DNA of 64,000 nucleotides, taken from NCBI GenBank assembly GCA_026545765.1, contig CM048844.1:24498237-24562236 (forward strand), given 5' to 3'. Below, one piece after another: positions 11,481 to 23,428 of the stretch. This DNA is from Plantago major. Taxonomy: Eukaryota > Streptophyta > Magnoliopsida > Lamiales > Plantaginaceae. A model generated the notes under the pieces. The model was not told the DNA's origin. It did not search any database and saw only the letters and a list, made by a program, of their open reading frames with translations. Position 1 is the first letter of the stretch. Every line of letters begins with the position of its first letter. The translations under genes and the position numbers were made by a program.

Positions 11481-12178
11481 ATTAGTTTTTCGTAAAAAGG
11501 GTTGTCGAACAAAGAAATTGATTGGTCACAAAAATTGAGATGTTGTGGAAGAAGGGGTCGACGAACAAGTCAAGCTTGTGAAGAAAGCTATTTTGTAGAT
11601 GCATTAAATGTTCTTGAAAAGATATGTATTTTTGTAGATTTTGATTTTTTTTATCATTTTGTGTATTGAAATTTATTGGTTGACGAATGAAATTGAAGTT
11701 CATGTTTCCTTTTCTAAATATTGTGTTTTGATTGGATAAATTGGTTGTTACTAATGTTTGCATAAACATAGATAATTTGATGATAAACCTAGATAATTTG
11801 ATGTAAAAATCAACATCTTTGGACGGACAATGCTGATGTAAGGTTTTAAATGGGTTGACCCACGAAAAATCATATTTTCTGGTTTTTAGTGTAAATTGTC
11901 TATATTTATCTGTTGTATAGGAAAGTTCGGACTATCCAAATATGTAACGACTCTCGCATGACGGACTCTTATTAGAATACCATTTATACATGGATATCAA
12001 CAATTTCAATAAACATCTCCACTGAAATTATACCGATTGCCAACTCTCGTCTCATACCAGTCTATCCTTTAATTTTGTTGAACATCAAAACCTAATATAT
12101 AAACCCGAGAAGAAAATTATAAAGATGATTCTAATACGACTTGAATTCTAGCGTAGTGCGTCCAATATTTATTTGAGT
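11481..12178. other. Intergenic, nothing recognised
   Basis: AT-rich sequence with no supportable coding region. A few stray fragments of the preceding repeat (TAGATAATTTGATG, AATTGTCTATATTT) suggest decayed array edges. Confidence 0.4.
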
Positions 12179-12180
12179 AA

Positions 12181-12318
12181 TGCTATGTTATCTTCAACTT
12201 AAAACTCATTTAGTTCAGTTCCATTCAGTTCAGTTTAGTTCTGCTTAGTTATATTTTATACTACAGTTTAGTTCAGTTCAATTTAGTTCAGAAAATTACA
12301 GTTGAAGAGAACAGAGCC
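12181..12318. mobile_element. Tourist-like MITE, copy 2
   Basis: Flanked by TAA (12178-12180 and 12319-12321). The right end AGTTGAAGAGAACAGAGCC is nearly identical to the right end of copy 3; the left end has drifted (TGCTATGTTATCTTCAAC). The interior has GTTCAGTTCCATTCAGTTCA-type repeats like copy 1. Confidence 0.7.
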
Positions 12319-12334
12319 TAAGTCTCCTGAGGGA

Positions 12335-12535
12335 CGGTCTCTAAATAATTTATCTAGATACGGACCTATATTGTCAAAAAGATTATCGATGTTATTAATC
12401 AAAACACCTATGTTCTCAACATTGGTGTTTTTCATATTATAACAAAACTTATTTCGTTAACAACATAGATATTTTAATTAATAATATGGATGATTTTATT
12501 GATAACATAGGCCGTCTCTATATAAGTGAGACTTT
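12335..12535. mobile_element. Foldback MITE
   Basis: The left part GGGACGGTCTCTAAATAA and the right part ATAGGCCGTCTCTATATAAG are inverted relatives. The interior (TATTAATCAAAACACCTATG versus AATTAATAATATGG) also folds back. A clear relative lies at about 58915-59160 and a possible one at 57755-57985. The superfamily was not assigned. Confidence 0.45.
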
Positions 12536-12544
12536 GTGTATTTA

Positions 12545-12640
12545 TCTATATATATATGATAAAAGTGATGGGCTAGATGAAAGAAGAGATGTGCCACATA
12601 TGTAAAAAGCTGATGTGGCAAATTCTAGAAATAACAATTG
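12545..12640 (+). mobile_element. Candidate Helitron 5' terminus
   Basis: A|TCTATATATATATGATAAAAG is followed by GTGATG and a GATGTGGCA block. Similar sequences occur at 23429 and 58470, with a more distant relative at 58196. Plant Helitrons begin TC after an A and often look like this. The matching 3' end was not identified, so only the terminus is called. Confidence 0.4.
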
Positions 12641-14603
12641 ATTTTTTAATTCTCCTATTTTTATGGATAAATCCTACCAAGCTCAAATTAAATGTATTTA
12701 TAATTCATTAGCTTTGACGTTGAAAACTGTTAGGTTAAACATATTAAAAGTAACTTTAAACATAATCTGCTTATTTTTAAGCAGTCTCAACAATTTATAT
12801 ATAATATTTCAAATCAAATATAAACTGTATTTAGCAAAAAATATTCTGCAACAGAAAGTGCAATGCGAGAACAACCCTATTTTTAGTGATTAACCAGCCT
12901 AATCAATTTTGCCTTATTTTAAGGAGGCCAAATCATTTAAATCTAATAATAACAAACAAAATCTGGACTATACATATTTAGTAATTAGTATTCTTCAACC
13001 ATGCACAACCGATGGATTCCAAAAACAATCCTAAATTTTAATTAATTAACAAGCCTAACTATTCCCTATAAAATAGGGATTCTAAACAAAATAAATCTCA
13101 CTTTAATAGTTAAGTCACACGGTTTTTCCGTTTTGTAAACACACGAAAAAAAATTCAAAGTAGTAAATCATTCTAAATAGTCTATTTTTGGAATTATTGT
13201 AACGATTTTATCTAAACATAAGGCAAACCTTTTCACATAATCAAGTAAATTTTCAGTATAAATGTAGTCTTCATCTTCAAAATCATATCCTTCATTTTTC
13301 CAATTCGAAACTTTAGCTTAGTGGAAGATGTCAAATTTTAGTGCTCGAATAAGGGTGAGACGATCTCCTTCAATGATCTCAAGATCCATGACCATCCTTT
13401 ATATTTTGATGTACTGCTAGCATTTCGCCTATATCTGGATTGTGAACAAGAGTACTCGCATTCTTCTTCATGTCAAGATGTTGCCACTGACGTACCGACG
13501 ACTGATCCCAGACTCCCAGTCCATGGGTTTGGAATTGAAGTAGTTAAATAGAGTCCTTTAATGTACTCTTTCAATTACATTTCTATTTATAATGTGATTG
13601 AATTTGTTTTCATATGGTAGGTAGTGTGGTGGATGTTGTACTCATTAGAACTCATTGGCTCACGTCTTTTGGGGTGTGTGTGTGTACTCAATTATGTATA
13701 TTTTTTAATGAATTTTATTCTTTCAAATTTTAATCTCTATTTCCTCAAACCTCTATTTTAGTTGTATGTGGGTGTAGTACTTACTGGATTGAGGGTATAA
13801 GCTTTAAGTCCTCAACTTTTGGCATTGAAATACATAGATAAGTTTCTTAGATAAAATGAACTACCATCAGATTTAACATAGCGAGTTAAAGTGTGGAGAT
13901 AAAGTTTGGCCATGCGGGAAAAGCAGTCCGAACTAATTTGAGCATTGTGGTTGGAAATTTATGTTACAAATCTGAAGTTGATAAGCATAAATTGTAGTTA
14001 TGTTTGTGTGTAATTGTTTTTTTTTTTAATTTGTAAATCTATATGTGCATTTCCCTTGATCAATAAAAGCACATTCTGGTTTGCTTCTTCTGCAATCAAT
14101 GAATTGCCAAGCAGGCGCAAAATTGAGACTATGGGGTGGTAAAAACTACTTAAAAATTAGTTTAAGAATGTCAATTTTGTTTTAACAGCTTCTCCTTAAT
14201 TAGCTCAACTTGAGTGTATATATCATCATTTTTTTATTATATATTAAAGACAAAAGGTTGAGTAAGTATTGCGAGTGAAACACTATAAAACAAGACCTTA
14301 AAATGTATCCATATGCATTAGATTTTTCTTTGTTCCGTGTACTCATGTTTTGCTTTATATTCGGAGAAAGTGTGAAACATATGTACTGCTCTTTGTATCT
14401 ATGAAAAATCATGTTATTTATCAAAATTAAACTCTTTTTCCATATTTTGCCAGCCAAACTAGGTTAGGCTAGGAGTAGTACAATTTTTCGGAAGTTGCAA
14501 GTGATGTAATACTGTTTGATATCTCACTGGACCGGCCAAGATTTTGTGCTTCTCTCTTTGGAACAATTCATGTAGTTTGGAATTGTGAAGAGTGACAATG
14601 TTC
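12641..14603. other. Intergenic; one possible exon fragment
   Basis: Mostly AT-rich without genes. One stretch on the + strand (about 13378-13549) is open and ends in TAG. It reads DLKIHDHPLYFDVLLAF and then a D/E-rich segment ending HGFGIEVVK. Its base composition is closer to coding than its surroundings, and it could be the last exon of a degraded gene. I do not recognise it. Confidence 0.25.
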
Positions 14604-14605
14604 TA

Positions 14606-14855
14606 CTTCCTCCGTCCCGGATCAAACTTCAACTTTTTGCGGTCAAATTTTTCCAACTTTGACTACGAATTAATCTTAAACTGAAAATGTAAAATGTTAA
14701 ATTTTTTTATATAATGAAAATTTAGCCCCTAAAGTTTCATTATATAAAAAAATTGAACATTTTACATTTGCGATTTAAGATTAATTCGTAGTCAAAGTTG
14801 GAAAAATTTGACCGCAAAAAGTCAAAACGGGAAGCTTGATCCGGGACGGAGGAAG
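14606..14855. mobile_element. Stowaway MITE
   Basis: Ends CTTCCTCCGTCCCGGATCAA and the inverted TTGATCCGGGACGGAGGAAG, flanked by TA on both sides (14604-14605, 14856-14857). Almost the entire element folds into one long hairpin: the arms share TTCCAACTTTGACTACGAAT and its complement. TA duplications with CTCCCTCCGTCCC-type ends define Stowaway elements of the Tc1/mariner group. Confidence 0.92.
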
Positions 14856-15019
14856 TACTTGATTAGCATGATAATTTAGAACAACTGTTATGTCCGAGGG
14901 GATTATCCCTAGAAAATTTATCATTTGAAAAGCGAGTTGAAAATTGTACAACATTACTCTGCGATAATCCATCCATCCATCCACATTTTATGTAAATCAC
15001 AATGTCTAAACCTCACCAG

Positions 15020-15930
15020 ATTCATTCAATCCTACGTGGAATTTTGTGGCATTAGTTACATTTTAGTCAGTATATATTTCAATGTTATTTTTGGTATGTT
15101 GACTAAATATATAATTTTATTAAATCTCATATAACTTTATCTAAAAAAATCCAAAAAATATATGGAACATATATTTGAATTCGTTATGACAAGACGAATC
15201 CATAGACACCAATCTCGAATACTATTACTAATTAAATAAATTATTTTATCTATTAAAATAAAACATAAATTTATTAAATAAGATGAAATGAAATACTGAA
15301 ATTTTAAAAATAGAGCATTTATTAAATTAATTCAATCCTACGTGGAATTAGTTGCATTTTCAACCGGTATATACATATTTCATAGTTTATTTTTGGTATG
15401 TTGGTTGCATATATAATTTTTATTAAATCTCATATAACTTTATCTATAAAAATTCGAAAAATATATTGAACATATATTTGAATTCCCCGTGGCAAGACGA
15501 ATCCATAGACACCAATCTTGAATACTATTATTCATTAAATAAATTATATTATTTATTAAAATAAAATATAAATTTATTAAAAAGATAAAATGAAATAATT
15601 AAATTTAAAAAATAGAGCATTTATTGAATTAATTCAATCCTACATGGAAGAATTTGTGGAATTAGTTGCATTTTCAACCAGCATATATTCCACTGTTTAT
15701 TTTTTGTATGTTGGCTGCATATATAGTTTTTATTAAGCCTCATATAAATTTATCTACAAAACTCCGAAAAATATTTATGTTTATATTAATAGATATTCAT
15801 ATTTTCAATTAATATATAATGGATATTTATATTTTCAATTATACATTTTGATTCTACGGTTGAGCATATTCCGAGTAGGGAGAGAGAATTTTGTTGCATA
15901 AAGTTTTGCCAGGTTAAACGTGAGGAACTA
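15020..15930 (+). repeat. Tandem repeat, period about 300 bp
   Basis: The start of a unit, CAATCCTACGTGGAA or a near match, recurs near 15022, 15330 and 15631. Each copy is followed by CTCATATAACTTTATCTA, ACATATATTTGAATT and CAAGACGAATCCATAGACAC. A further partial unit lies at 16920-17120. Copy 2 of the Helitron has the same repeat with fewer units. Confidence 0.75.
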
Positions 15931-16746
15931 AGCCTAATGTTTTAGCGCTTAAATTATCAGTTGTGTGTTCTTATATAATATACTATGTAAAGTTGATGAG
16001 CTAAACCCACCAGATTCATTCAAATTCCATCCATCCTACGTAAAATTTTGATTCTACGGTTAAGCAGAGTCTGAATAGGGGAACGTAGTAGTGTTGTTGC
16101 TAAGATCATGTGAGCAATGTTATTGCTTGGAGACAAAATTTTATGTCTTATGGTTGCTGAAAATGCGGAAGGTTTGCCAGCCAAATTAAGAACTAAATTT
16201 GTTTGAGATTTTGAGTGGCAACATGTAGTAATTGATAGGGATTTTTCTTTGGTGATTAAATTTCTTAAATCGACAAATTTTAACTTTGCCCATTTGTTTC
16301 ACTTTTCAAAGAAATTCAAGTATTTGATGGAAAATTTTGTTCCATATCTTTCACTATTAAACCTACCTATATACAAATCATTAATCATTTATCTCCATCT
16401 TCATGCCTGATATTGATAATTATATGTTTGTATTAATAAAGAAAAATCAGTTTGTCGTATTTTTTTCTGATTTGTTTTTTTACATTTCAATTGATGTTTC
16501 TCCAATTATGGAGGAGGGTCCAAGCATAAAAGAAGTAGAAAAGTACTAAATAATGTACTTATTTAAGTCGTCATAGTTATCATGAGAATAATTAAGTTTG
16601 AGTGTACATCTTCAACAAAATTAAAATATTTCGATATAATTAATAGATAGATGTTGACGAAGTGGATTATACACTCTAAGAACAATACTTAGCTAATCCA
16701 AGCTTACAAGAATGGAACTTATACAACCTTACACCATTCCCGATGG

Positions 16747-17260
16747 TCATGGTGATGCCCGTGAATAGTGGCATCCGTGAGCCACGACTGAAACGACGAT
16801 AAAATCTGAAAAAATCATGTCCAATGGGTCGTGGCCACGACCATGAATAATATTTTTTAATAGATTATTATTATTATTATTATTAATTAAATAAATCATT
16901 TCATCACTAAAATAAAATATTAATCTCATATAACTTTATCTACAAAAATCCAAAAAATATTTTTAACATATATTTGAATACGCCGTGACAAGAAGAAACA
17001 CCAATCTTGATTACTATTATTAATTAAATAAATTACTTTATTCATTAAAATAAAATTTAAATTTATTGAATAAGATAAAATGAAATAATGGAATTGAATT
17101 TTAAAATTTAAAAATGACTCATTAAAACACATTATAAATAATTAACGTAGCATCAAGCGTTCAAAAAGATATTCATTATAAATAGTTTAGCATCAAACAT
17201 CCTGGACAAACTAAAATATACGATTATTTTGATTAGCCACACACACACACACACACATAT
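16747..17260. repeat. Simple repeats inside Helitron copy 1
   Basis: A (TTA)n run lies at about 16861-16886 and a (CA)n run at about 17237-17258. Copy 2 has a longer (ATT)n run at the equivalent place (27456-27495). Confidence 0.7.
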
Positions 17261-18387
17261 ATATCCATGCATATGACCATACCATCTGTGCACTTTCGGT
17301 TATTTTGGGCACTTTCGGTTATTTTTCTACTATATTCTAAAGTTAATGGTTTACTTTGAAGCACATATGATCTGCATGTGCATAAATGATACTTATAGCG
17401 CTTTCTAATTACTTGGACATTTTCTAATACAAAATTAATGTAAAAATAAATTCATTTTAAGTTGTATTGAAACTCTAAGTTTCTTTTATTTTTGAATTTA
17501 GGTTTCGAATTTTAGATCTCTAAATACTTATATGAAAGATAATGAATAGTCGTAGGAGATAGTGAATAAAGTTGAAGAGATGTGAAGGTAAAGAATATTA
17601 AAGTAATCAATTAATTTTTAATTTTTAGGCATGTGAAGATGAGATCCATCAATATATTACAAAGACCAGTTTTTATTATCAATTCTAGCTATGGTACTTT
17701 GGCCTCAAATCAATGTGATTTTAGATTAAAAAATTACAAAACAATTATAATCAGGGTAAATTTATTTTTGATGCCAAGTTAATGCGTATTTTATTCTGTT
17801 TCCTATACAATTTTAATCTAATTTTGGTAACATAATTCTGCCAATGATATTCAACCATTGTAACTATTTATAAATGTGATCAATCAAATCTTCTAAATCC
17901 CATAATTCCATCAAAATCACCACCCACACACTAATTTTCTTAATGGGCATGAATCCATATAGGAGGACATGTGGATCTATGCTTGACATAGTACCTTCAA
18001 CTGATCTTCTAAGAATGTTCTATGAATCATGTACTAGACATGCTCTTTTCAGTTCCAGAAGATAGAAGAGACACACGTGAGCTAATTGGTGGTGTGTTGA
18101 TCGTTACATGTCTATCAACAACATTTTACATGTGAAGACTTTCAATTTCTTTTTCTTTATGTATAAGATTCGATCGGTAGGATGAGGTATAAGGTTTCTC
18201 TTCTCTACGATCTCTGGCTGGAAGGACTGGTTCTATCCAATCCGAATTTCAACCCCGTTCGAAATAATGATGTTCAGATCCGGCCTGGTATACTCGAACC
18301 CATTTCATACCTTTGTTACAAGACCCAACCGTAACATTTTATGATTAAGTTAGTATAAACTACATTTTTCCCATGAAGTCTGCATAT

Positions 18388-18720
18388 ACTCTCTAGGCGG
18401 GGAAACTCTCTTCGATCTTCTCTCTACTTTCTTGATACATAACGGGTCTAGGGGATCTGATACTCTTTAGGTGGGGAAACTCTCTTAGATCTTCTCTCTA
18501 CTTTTCTGATCTACATAACGAGTCGGGGGATGGCGGGGATCAGCTGGTACTCTATAGGCGGGGGAAATGTCTTTGATCTTCTTTGTACTTTCTTGATCTC
18601 CAGGACGGGCCGGGAGGGGGGGGGGGTCACATTTACTCTCTAGGCGGGAAAAAACTCTCTTCTATCTTCTCTTTACTTTCTTCATCCATAACGGGCCGGG
18701 GGGGGGGGGGGGGTCCGTAC
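18388..18720 (+). repeat. Tandem repeat with long G runs, about 75-87 bp units
   Basis: Four units start at about 18388, 18462, 18549 and 18635. Each contains CTCTCTAGGCGGGGAAACTC or a variant, CGATCTTCTCTCTACTTTC, and a GGGCCGGG-type end. The last two units end in runs of 12 or more G; the longest is 16 G at 18698-18713. Helitron copy 2 keeps only one unit (about 28530-28621), also ending in a G run. Confidence 0.8.
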
Positions 18721-19142
18721 CATGTGAAATTATGTTCGTAGAATAATAATTACGTTTGTATAATATTTGTGTGTGGGGTGACCACATATCACCGCGAGAT
18801 TGTTGGGAACAACCCTCTTGATTGTGTTGTATACTTTTGTATTTTATTTTGGTTCCGTTTGAGGGATAGATTTTTTTTTGTAAAAAAAACATGTACCTGT
18901 TACTAATTAACAAGTCGGGTACGGTAGTACCCTATTTTTACATTTTCTATAGTTAACATAAATAAACACTCAATGATATAATATTAGATGAAGAATGACT
19001 TCCGAGCGACACCACGACCAACGTTGTCTTCCAGGAATTTTGACTATCTTATTTTCTCGATTAATTTATTTAATCCTCACATTTATATTTATTATTAAAA
19101 GTAAATTATACCGTGTCATCGCAACGGGTTAGTACTAGTCCA

Positions 19143-19379
19143 TCTATATGTTATAGAGGAGTTTTTATTATAAAGCTAAGATGGTCTAGAGGTCTCAAAA
19201 GCTGATGTGGAATAAAAGTCTAATTTTTGTGTTTTTAATTCTAGATTTTTTATTATTTATGTTGACAGAACAATTTAAACATAAAGTAGTCGGTTACATC
19301 GTTTGCTAACGCTTATCCCTATTTTTAGTCTGCTTTATTGCTGGCCCTATTTGAATGCAATTCAGTTTTCGTCCATTAT
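19143..19379 (+). mobile_element. Possible second Helitron 5' terminus
   Basis: Directly after copy 1 ends comes A|TCTATATGTTATAGAGGAG, then AAAAGCTGATGTGGAATAAAAG. This resembles the start at 12545 (AAAAAGCTGATGTGGCAAATTC). It may be another element into which, or next to which, copy 1 inserted. No 3' end was assigned. Confidence 0.3.
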
Positions 19380-21431
19380 TGTAACGCCCCGAAAATTACA
19401 CTAATTTTTAAAAGCACAAGGGCGTTAAATCAATAATGAAAAACAATCTAAAACTTTGAGAAGCTAAATTTCTAACACAAAACTTGCGAATAACACTGTT
19501 TTCAAAAGCAGCGGCTAAAAAGACAAGTTTTTCACAAGCTAAAAGGTACAAAATCCCAGTTTAAATCCCAACTCTCACTCTAGTTGCTGAACGTCTACCC
19601 GACTCGGTCCTCCACTAAACTCCGGAATCTACAAGGAAGGAAAACAAAAGAGTGTGAGACAAAAATCTCAGTGGTGTTCGTGTGTGACAGTGACAATTAA
19701 AATATCAATAGGAAATTCATAACAACATCCAAAATAATAAACATATCATATAACGAAGCAATAACAATGCAATCAATCGTTCGTTGGTGCCGCTCCTTAT
19801 AACCCCAATTCGAGCCCTTATCTCTCCACTCAATCAATCAATACCCGCCATGGTACGGGGTGGTACACTACTACCTCTAAGACCTCAGCGTCTCCTGCCT
19901 CGCGTCAAAGAGAAGTAAGCCAGAGCAACCCACAAACATATCGACAGTCACCACTGCCCGAAAATGCAATGAGTATACCCTAACCGAAAGCTTGGCCAAA
20001 ACAATCAATCAATCGAAGCAATATCATATACAATATATACATATTTTTATTTGATCGGAAGCGATGCTAAATCAATTTTGATGCAATGTTTGAAAAGAAT
20101 GAGTCAAAAACTCTGATGCAATACATATACATATACAAGCAAGTACTTCCTTGGTTTTCGCAAACATTTTAAGAACACTCACCGTAGAAAGTAGTTTCTC
20201 ATCAAATCTCAAATTTATAGAGTTCCTGAGTAAGAAGGGTACCGACCAGTAAGACACCAATCTACGACTATAAGAAATACTCTTTAAACCCACGACCCTC
20301 GGATCAGAACTTGCCAAGAAACCACATAACAACAATTGGGCACACTGTACATATACAAAAGAGATTCACCTGGAGACAACTAGTGGACTTTAAGTTACTA
20401 CAATGCTCAAACACATGCTAGGGAAGTTTTAGAACAGAACGTACTCGTCAACAAAGTTACAAATTAATTAACAAACTAAATACAAATTAATTAACAAACT
20501 AAGTAAGCATACTAACACGCTTAACTAGTTGATGAAACATGATTGAATATCTCCAGGCAGAACCATGCACGCAGCATATACAAAATAAGATAATTAATTA
20601 CAAACCACTAAACCTAAAATATAACTCATGCTTGTAATTAAATTAGCCACAAAAACATGCATATGCCTATATACGAATACAATTCAGAGCATGAGTTAAT
20701 TACATGACCAAGAATATAAGTACAAACCCACAACAAGATCAATATGCATACAAATTGAATAGCAAGAATACTCCAAGAAGAACGTGTGATTAACAAGTTA
20801 AATACCTTCCAATTCATATTTCATGCGTAACAATACAATTAATTACAGCTACATAAACTTAAAAAGGAAACCGAGCAAAAAACATATTCTACATCTAAAT
20901 ACAGAATCCCGCCCCCGCAAAACTCTATCTTGCAACCAAAAATCGAAACAAGGTGGGCACACTTACCGATGGAGAATTATGCGGTGGAGTAAGAAAACAG
21001 GAGGCTTTTAGATAACGGGGTTTACACGAACAAGATCTGCAAGTTGCAAGGGTCTCGAATGTATGGACGGTGTAATATTTAGTGGACGTTTGGGTAGGTA
21101 TCAGATTCGAAACAAGGTTTAGGTAGGTTTGATATATGTTGAGGATGTTCAAGAAGATGGCAAAAGTTTGAGGTGATTAAGATGGTGATAAATAAATCTT
21201 TCTTTCTGCATTGGTTTCGGGAAGGCTTTATTTATATTGGAATAAATAAAGATGGCATGAATATTTTGGAAGAGGCGGTGCGTGAAAGGGAAGGGACCAA
21301 GAGCTAGTAGAACTCTAACCACACTCTTCACTTAAAACACAAGCTGACTAATTAAACAATTAATACTAAAAAGAAAGAAAATTCTCTTAAAAAACAAAAA
21401 ATAATTACTAACAAAATTACGGGGTTTCACA
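19380..21431 (+). mobile_element. Solo LTR with ATTAT duplication
   Basis: Begins TGTAACGCCCCGAAAATTAC and ends AATTACGGGGTTTCACA. The 5-bp duplication ATTAT lies on both sides (19375-19379 and 21432-21436). It is 2,052 bp with no gag-pol coding and no second LTR, so it is a solo LTR left by recombination. TGTAACGCCCCG starts and LTRs of this size are common in plant Ty3/gypsy chromoviruses such as Tekay/Del; that lineage is an inference. Orientation cannot be fixed without internal sequence, so + is nominal. Confidence 0.85.
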
Positions 21432-21436
21432 ATTAT

Positions 21437-22089
21437 CATGTCATAATGAAGAATTGACTATTTTTAGACAGCCAAAAATCCTAATTTTATAGTCAAATCG
21501 TTCAAAAGATTTTTATGGCCTTTAATTTAGCCCGGTCTTTAGGCAATTAGCATTTACGATTTTATTTCTCTCCAACTGACTGATATGTTATGCACATGGA
21601 TTCTCAACATCCATCGTCCTACAAATGTGGAATCGATATATATATTGTTCACACTAAGAAATGTTAAAAGAGAAAATGAATCTGGTAAAGCATCCTAGAG
21701 GTTTTGTTCAACCGAATCCATATAGATGGTGTAGAGTTCGGTGCATCAGGAATCCTCTCGACATCCGCAATTAAGATTCGTCTAATCTCTTGTGGTACGC
21801 TGTTCGTTTCATAATCTAGGAATCCCGTTTTGAATCATTTAACTTCTAACATTTTGGTTTTATTCATACAAATTATGTAGAGACCGTATTTCAAAATTTA
21901 TACAAAGACACTTCCATGTTCCCCTGGCTCAAGATGATCAAGACAACTCACAACCTAATACTTACTAATTCTCGAGATTTCCATCACTGGCTGATGGTAA
22001 GTTATCGACCATTAATGCCCTACGAATACCACTATCATATCAAGAAGTGATGAATGTGCCAGCCATATATCAGGCGTGTTAAGCCCATC
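21437..22089. other. Intergenic, nothing recognised
   Basis: No gene or clear repeat seen. It may contain further decayed upstream sequence of the RNase H-like fragment that follows. Confidence 0.35.
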
Positions 22090-22400
22090 GAAAGTCTGGA
22101 AGTTGCAGAAGCTTTGGTGGCTTATGAAGTTGTCAAATTAAATTGCATGCTATCTAAACATGAGGAGGCTGATCAATGAAGGTGATTGTTGGAATATAAT
22201 ACCCAGCTAAAGCAGCTAGAGCCGTCCCTTCCATTGGCAGGAAGCATAGTTGAGGACATCAAGAAACTAGCTCTTTCTTTTGATTCTATTCTGTTTCAGT
22301 TTACTCTTGACATAACAGTAATTCGGCACATTCTTTAGCTAGCTTCGAGATAGATGAGGAAGGCTTTTCGATTTCATTTGCCTTCCCCTTTTCCTGATGT
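22090..22400 (+). pseudogene. RNase H-like (RVT_3 type) domain fragment
   Basis: Broken reading frames on the + strand together resemble the plant RNase H-like domain of non-LTR retrotransposon-derived proteins (RVT_3, PF13456). They read VAEALVAYEVVK, then NEGDCWNII, then LAGSIVEDIKKLALSFDSI, then NSAHSLASFEIDEEGF. These match, in order, the AEALA helix, the EGD strand with its acidic residue, the spacer helix and the AH-LA segment. The four pieces lie in different frames, with a stop after the first. It is a dead fragment, probably LINE-derived. The upstream reverse transcriptase was not found. Confidence 0.5.
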
Positions 22401-23262
22401 TACTTGATCTGGTTTATTAATATAATACGTGATGATTTCTTCTCCAACAAATTTTTTTTATATTCATGCTGGGTATTATTTCCAACATTTTGGATTATTT
22501 AACATCTTAATTTTATTGCTAATGCACTTATTTTGTCTTTTAATAATGTCTATGCTGGAATAGCATTCCAGCATTTTGGATTACTAACATCTTCATTCTT
22601 CTGAATTTTAAGATAGCATGTTGTATAAAAGATGGTCTCTTTTATATTATCATAATGTAAGAAGCTAATCTACCAATGAACTTTAAATTTGCATGGTCCA
22701 TTTGCCCAAGATGATTATTAACCATATTAGAAATAAAAAATTATAGAGTACATTCAGTCCTAATCTTTGGCGTAACTGTGATTCAGGCGTTGGTATCGAT
22801 CCAATCAATAATGGTGAAGATCCAGTTGAGTCGATATAGCACAAAAATTTCGACTTCTGATCCTTGCGATCAGACTGACCGTGATGCCTCATGTTGTGTA
22901 TATCTCCGGTAGATTTTAGGCCATTGACATTATTAAAAGTAGTGGGGATATCAAATTATATACTATTTCCTTACAACAAAAAATTATATATTATTTCCTC
23001 AAAGGCAAAGAAAGAAGTAAAAGTAGTGGGTTATTTGAAATCCCACCAAATCCACATATGAAAAATCTTAAAAAAAATTATGCGGTGTGATTTTCTAATT
23101 TCTCATGCTATTTCAATACAAAATTTACTCTAAAACAAATTAATTTTCATTTAAAGACCTTAATATGGACGTTTTGAAATGACTTTGGAGGGGCATTTAA
23201 TTCGACTAGATGTTCATGCATTTACTCTTATTTAAGATTAAATTTAAATTACAAAAATTATG

Positions 23263-23265
<3 letters not shown>
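22401..23265. other. Intergenic, nothing recognised
   Basis: AT-rich. A short duplicated phrase, GCATTTTGGATTA or CATTTTGGATTA with CATCTT..ATTTT, occurs near 22485 and 22568. No coding region. Confidence 0.4.

Positions 23266-23343
<78 letters not shown>
23266..23343. repeat. (TA)n microsatellite
   Basis: Uninterrupted alternating TA for about 78 bases. The minus-strand open frame through it is a run of Tyr-Ile and not a gene. Confidence 0.97.
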
Positions 23344-23347
<4 letters not shown>

Positions 23348-23428
23348 GCGATAAAAAAGCATTTGTAAATACATACCCTAGACTGAACATAGGATTGGGT
23401 TGACATGACATTGGGAGGTAGGTGAATA

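Larger units (their letters stand above)
14968..19138 (+). mobile_element. Helitron-like element, copy 1
   Basis: Proposed ends: TCCATCCATCC after an A at 14968, and GGGTTAGTACTAG before a T at 19138 (CTAG|T, the Helitron 3' rule). An imperfect CCGT...ACGG stem lies just before the end. A second element at 26814-29115 shares the start, the 300-bp internal repeats, a distinctive 280-bp block (about 17978-18262 versus 28213-28490) and the 3' end. There is no Rep/helicase coding, so it is non-autonomous. No target-site duplication is expected for Helitrons. The 5' limit rests only on where the two copies start to match. Confidence 0.6.
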
